Under the pieces are notes generated by a model. The model made no database searches. It was not told where the DNA came from and saw nothing but the letters and a program-made list of their open reading frames with translations. Positions 60,994 to 64,000 of a stretch of DNA of 64,000 bases are shown piece by piece. Where the stretch lies: contig NZ_JNYQ01000012.1 in the NCBI RefSeq assembly GCF_000717245.1, forward strand, positions 186,001 through 250,000. The letters are read 5' to 3'. Numbering within the stretch: position 1 is the first letter of the stretch; every line of letters begins with the position of its first letter. This DNA comes from Kitasatospora papulosa. Lineage in GTDB: Bacteria > Actinomycetota > Actinomycetes > Streptomycetales > Streptomycetaceae. The translations under genes and the position numbers were made by a program.

Positions 60994-61890
60994 GTGGAGC
61001 GCATCCCCTCGCCAGCGCGTTCCTGCGCGCGGACCCTCACCTTCATGCGGCTGCCGCTCGACCTGGACCCGACGGCCCGTGACCTCGTCGTTCTCGGTGT
61101 GCCGTACGACGAGTCGGGCTGGTTCCCCGGGAATCGACTGGGGCCGGGCGCCGTCCGCAGCGCTTCGGCCGTCGCGCACGTTCCCGGTGCGGACCGTGGC
61201 CCGGGTACCTTCGATCTTGTCGACTGCGTGGACGGCGGCGACTTGGATCTGACGCCGTGGATCTCCGGTGCGGCCCCCGAGGTCCCGTACAAGCGTCTGT
61301 CCCACCTCCTCGCGGGCAACGCCGCCGTGCTGCTCCTCGGCGGTAGCCGGTCGCTGACCCTGGCGGCGCTGCGCGCGGTGGCCGAGATCCACGGTCCTGT
61401 CGCCCTTCTCCACCTGGCCGCGGATCCCGCAGGTGCGCACCCCCAAGGCGATTTCCTGGACCAGGCGATCGACGAATGCCTCGTCGACCCTGCGGCGGTG
61501 GTCCGGATCGGCCTGCGGGGCGCCGGTGACTCCGGCCATGCCCAGGGCGGACTGATGCTCGACGTCGGTCGGTTCGGCCGACTCGGTGTCCGGGGTGCCG
61601 CGGACGTCGTCCGGCACCGGATCGCACGCCGGCCCGTCTACGTGTCGGTGGCGGTCGACGTCGCCGACCCGGCCTTCGCCCCCGGTACCGGTATCCGGGT
61701 GCCGGGCGGGCTCACCTCGCGGGAGCTTCTCGGGTTCCTGCGGTGCGTGGGAGACCTGTGCCCGGTCGGATTCGAGGTGACGGGAATGTCACCACCCCAG
61801 GACCGGTCCGGGATCACCACCGCACTGGCTTCGGAGATCGGCGGCGAACTGATCCACCAGTACGCCCGGGCGCAGCGCATCCTGATGTGA
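60994..61890 (+). CDS. Arginase-family protein with degenerate metal site
   Basis: About 298 residues with the ureohydrolase fold (VVLGVPYDESGWFPGNRLGP near the start, DPAFAPGTGIRVPGGLTSRE late). The metal motifs are broken: GGDHS is GGSRS (116-120), DAHxD is AADPA (142-146), and DxDxxDP is AVDVADP with D222 and D225 left. It probably binds no Mn pair and may have a new or non-catalytic role. An arginase-type enzyme (Pah) serves clavulanate synthesis, and the MM 4550 cluster has a gene called cmmPah; correspondence is a guess. I use the GTG at 60994, preceded by GGAGGAG. Confidence 0.82.
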   Translation: MERIPSPARSCARTLTFMRLPLDLDPTARDLVVLGVPYDESGWFPGNRLGPGAVRSASAVAHVPGADRGPGTFDLVDCVDGGDLDLTPWISGAAPEVPYKRLSHLLAGNAAVLLLGGSRSLTLAALRAVAEIHGPVALLHLAADPAGAHPQGDFLDQAIDECLVDPAAVVRIGLRGAGDSGHAQGGLMLDVGRFGRLGVRGAADVVRHRIARRPVYVSVAVDVADPAFAPGTGIRVPGGLTSRELLGFLRCVGDLCPVGFEVTGMSPPQDRSGITTALASEIGGELIHQYARAQRILM

Positions 61891-62394
61891 GAGAGGTGCG
61901 CGGTCCTCCTCGGGGCCGTTCGGGTTCGTCGATCGGCAGGCTCGTGACCCACCGGGCCTGCCTGGACGCATCAAGGACCGGAGAACGGGAGTGACGCCCG
62001 CCCCCTCGTGCGGGAACTCCACGACCGTGTTCCGCGGATTCTCGAACCACCTGAAGGGCGGTCAGTGATGAATCCAGCAGTGTTCTTCTCGCACCGGTAC
62101 CACCCATCGGCTGATCTGATGTCAGTGGTGCCCGGTAGTCTGTTTAGTGGACAGGTTCCGATGGGGGAGTTGCAGGTCCGGAGGAACACCTGCGGCCTGC
62201 TCCGGAGAGCAAATCCTTGCTGGACGAATAAGCCTGACTGGGTGTAAGATAAGAAGTGAAGTAAGAGAAGTCGCGTCTGCTCGTCGAGCACGATGAGACC
62301 TAATTCAATGCACGCGCATGCCCTGCCGGAGGCCCGACCCCCTCCGGCTTCATTATGCCCATTTCCAGACACTCTCTGTAATCAAAGGATGCCT
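61891..62394. other. Gene-poor AT-richer boundary region
   Basis: 504 bases without a gene I can support. An ATG at 62068 opens a 59-codon frame with GGGCGG upstream, but its composition does not convince. Bases 62221-62280 are only about 47 percent GC, far below the rest, with a purine-rich run (GATAAGAAGTGAAGTAAGAG). A GC hairpin follows at 62325. A structured RNA or leader is possible. Confidence 0.45.
62325..62348 (+). terminator. Hairpin ahead of small basic protein
   Basis: GCCGGAGG and CCTCCGGC pair around an eight-base loop, followed by TTCATTAT. It resembles a terminator or attenuator 46 bases before the small protein gene. Confidence 0.45.
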
Positions 62395-62580
62395 ATGGAC
62401 ACCAGTAGTAACAACACGTCACCTCGAAGCCCTCGACCGGAGCCGCAGGATGGAGGCCGGCGGCGGTGGTGCGAACGTCGAGCGGTTCGCCGGACGGTGA
62501 AGGCCTTCAAGGTCCTCTATGCATTCCTCAATGCCGTGAGGCTCCTGGACTTCGCGGCGGAGTTCTTCGGTATCTTCTGA
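62395..62580 (+). CDS. Small basic hypothetical protein
   Basis: 61 residues from the ATG at 62395, preceded by AAAGGA. The N-terminal 20 are Ser/Asn/Pro-rich, the middle strongly basic (GGRRRWCERRAVRRTVKAFK), and the C-terminus amphipathic to hydrophobic (VLYAFLNAVRLLDFAAEFFG), so it may associate with membranes like a small peptide toxin or bacteriocin-like factor. A U-tract terminator follows at once. Family unknown; its AT-rich setting suggests transfer. Confidence 0.5.
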   Translation: MDTSSNNTSPRSPRPEPQDGGRRRWCERRAVRRTVKAFKVLYAFLNAVRLLDFAAEFFGIF

Positions 62581-62599
62581 CGGTGTGACACCCGCTGTG

Positions 62600-62630
62600 A
62601 TGCCCTGCGTGATGCGCAAGGGCATTTTTT
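62600..62630 (+). terminator. Intrinsic terminator with U-tract
   Basis: ATGCCCTGCG and CGCAAGGGCAT form a stem with one bulged A and a five-base loop, then a run of six T bases. It is a textbook factor-independent terminator, unusual in Streptomyces. Directly after the small basic protein gene. Confidence 0.85.
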
Positions 62631-62833
62631 ATTGCCTGAAGTGATTCAGGGATAATCGAATTCTCGCTTCCTGTCATTTTTTTCTACGAAACGCCGAACG
62701 GCGGGGGAGGGGTGTGGTGGCGGCACGTCTGCGCTGCGGTCACACCGATGCCCAGCTCGTCGTCGGCCGGCTTCTGTGCTGCGAGTCGGCGACGGGCCGT
62801 TCGGAGGGATGAATTCCGAGCTATCGTCAAGAC

Positions 62834-63172
62834 ATGCCTGAACGTGCCGGCAAGCAGTCCTCCGCCAGAGAGAGTGCCGTCACCTCAGGGTGTGTCCTGC
62901 TACTCGTGCTGGTGGCCGACGTGGCGGCCGCGCTGTTGGTCGTCATCCTGCTCGCCGCCCGGGGGCTGGACCGGATGGATGCCGGCTCGGGGATGACGGC
63001 GACCGGCGTACCACCCCTGGACTGGACGCCGGTGGTGGGCTTCGGTGCTCTGGCCCTGGCGGTCGGCGTAACTGCCCTCGTGCTGCTACGGATCGGGCAT
63101 CGTGTCGTCGGGGCGGTACAGCTGACGCTCTGCGGTCTCCTGACACTCCACACGCTGGGGTCCTGGCCCTGA
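62834..63172 (+). CDS. Small membrane protein (possible DUF6234 type)
   Basis: 112 residues with three hydrophobic segments: CVLLLVLVADVAAALLVVIL, PVVGFGALALAVGVTALVLL and VVGAVQLTLCGLLTLHTLG. The N-terminus is charged and likely cytoplasmic. The shape resembles small Streptomyces membrane proteins of unknown function. No good ribosome site is visible at the ATG. Confidence 0.6.
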   Translation: MPERAGKQSSARESAVTSGCVLLLVLVADVAAALLVVILLAARGLDRMDAGSGMTATGVPPLDWTPVVGFGALALAVGVTALVLLRIGHRVVGAVQLTLCGLLTLHTLGSWP

Positions 63173-63282
63173 CCCGGATGCACCGAGCAGCTGTTGCCGT
63201 AGCGTGTGACAGAGCCGTCGCCGACCCTGTCGGAATCGGCAGGAGCGGGAGCGCCGTGCCGGGCGCCGTGGTGCCCGGATGA

Positions 63283-64000
63283 TCACGCCTGTTCCTCCTG
63301 CGGGGTGGCCAGGCTCGCCTCGATGGCCTCCTCGTTCGACATCCCACCCCGTGTCAGGTCGCGCGAGCGCCAAGGATCCTCTTCGCTCGTCCAGGTGCGG
63401 TTGATCGTCTTCTGCAGTCGGGACAGGTAGGCCTCGCCGTCACGTTCGTACTGCCGTACCTCGGCGGCCTCCAGGCGGATGAGCCTCGACCCGTCGACGG
63501 CGCTGTACCAGCAGCGGGCGTTCATGAAGAGTTGCTCGCCCACCGCGAACAGGATCCAGGAGCTGCCGTCGGTTGCGACTTGTTCAGGGCGCTGTGCTTC
63601 CTGTGCGATCCGGTCCGCGTCTCCCCATTGCTCCACGGGCGGGACCGGCTCCGGGGTCCGGCGACGGATGTCGTTGAGCGAGGCGTACCCGAATGTCGGG
63701 TCTGCGTCGCGGTGCAGAGCGAAGGCCATGTGCCGGCGGCAGATCGTGCATTCCAGGTGGGCGGCGACGTGCTCCATCAGTCCGGAGTCGTGCAGGGTGA
63801 GCATGTCCTGCAGCGCCACCCATCTGTGCGCCTGGCGGAGGCGGCCGGCGGCGACGCCGTGGCGCAACGCTGTGATCGTCGAGCCCACATCGACGCCCCC
63901 GGACGCCGAGGCTCTTCTGACCAGCATGCCCGCGCAGCAGGGACACCGCTCGTCGGAGGGATCGGTCCTGGCGTACGTGTCCTCCGCCGTCAGCTGGATG
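63283..64000 (-). CDS. Hypothetical protein with zinc ribbon, N-terminus outside the window
   Basis: The frame runs open from the window edge; the ATG at 63927 is probably internal since CPCCAGM just before it looks like half of a zinc ribbon. The visible part has a second cysteine pair (HLECTICRRHMAF), then FGYASLNDIRRRTPEP, SSWILFAVGEQLFM and a charged tail. No family recognised. Confidence 0.55.
   Translation of the reverse strand, partial: IQLTAEDTYARTDPSDERCPCCAGMLVRRASASGGVDVGSTITALRHGVAAGRLRQAHRWVALQDMLTLHDSGLMEHVAAHLECTICRRHMAFALHRDADPTFGYASLNDIRRRTPEPVPPVEQWGDADRIAQEAQRPEQVATDGSSWILFAVGEQLFMNARCWYSAVDGSRLIRLEAAEVRQYERDGEAYLSRLQKTINRTWTSEEDPWRSRDLTRGGMSNEEAIEASLATPQEEQA

Noticed and set aside
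38921..61890. bldA control through in-frame TTA codons in the cluster
   Set aside because: The TTA triplets I checked on the coding strands fall out of frame (for example GGT TAC), so I make no claim.
61971..62372. 133-codon minus-strand frame at the cluster edge
   Set aside because: No ribosome site, no fold pattern, and it spans a hairpin and low-GC tract.
1..64000. tRNA, rRNA, CRISPR arrays, insertion sequences or integrases
   Set aside because: No transposase or integrase protein, regular spaced repeats or RNA gene pattern was seen on either strand.

Overview
The window is high-GC actinobacterial DNA with Streptomyces gene families throughout: a DUF5753 regulator, PF04672 methyltransferases, Tat and lipoprotein exports, a CebR-type operator and roadblock proteins. 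I read it as a Streptomyces chromosome. The species cannot be fixed from sequence alone, but cellulase genes beside a carbapenem cluster would fit the S. flavogriseus/pratensis group.

Left part (1-38,800) is mixed core and accessory DNA. It opens with a truncated DUF5753 regulator, a SAM methyltransferase, a stand-alone hemC, a class A beta-lactamase, a TerB-like protein, a spore-associated secreted protein and a FUSC membrane protein. Two tandem DUF4139 proteins and an RNA 2',3'-cyclic phosphodiesterase follow. The stretch 14.9-34.4 kb is rich in carbohydrate-active enzymes: an alginate-lyase-family protein, a GH9 cellulase under a CebR box, a GH26-like enzyme, a GH35 beta-galactosidase divergent from its likely LacI regulator, and a 1,002-residue PA14/propeller/CBM/DUF1080 protein. 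A hydrolase and a CGNR zinc-finger regulator diverge across two matching 30-bp palindromes. At 34.5-36.9 kb sits a cassette of three roadblock-like proteins without a GTPase, followed by a universal stress protein and nucleotidyl cyclase operon.

Right part (about 38.9-61.9 kb) is a carbapenem biosynthetic cluster. Its order matches the thienamycin (thn) cluster: carboxymethylproline synthase (E), acetyltransferase (F), dioxygenase (G), HAD phosphatase (H), LysR regulator (I), exporter (J), three radical SAM proteins (K, L, P), beta-lactam synthetase (M), AMP ligase (N), acyl-CoA reductase (O), dioxygenase (Q), CoA-type NUDIX (R), pantetheine-cleaving autoproteolytic hydrolase (T) and a metallo-beta-lactamase-fold protein (S). 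Three extra genes distinguish it: a sulfotransferase, a second crotonase with an altered catalytic site, and an arginase-family protein that has lost most metal ligands. These point to a sulfated, possibly cis-configured carbapenem of the olivanic acid (MM 4550) type. E builds the pyrrolidine acid from malonyl-CoA and pyrroline carboxylate. M closes the beta-lactam. R, H and T trim coenzyme A to the cysteamine side chain. K builds the C6 ethyl group. G and Q oxidise side chains, F acetylates, the sulfotransferase sulfates, and J exports.

The right edge (61.9-64 kb) has a markedly AT-richer pocket with a small basic protein and a U-tract terminator, then a small membrane protein and a truncated zinc-ribbon protein.
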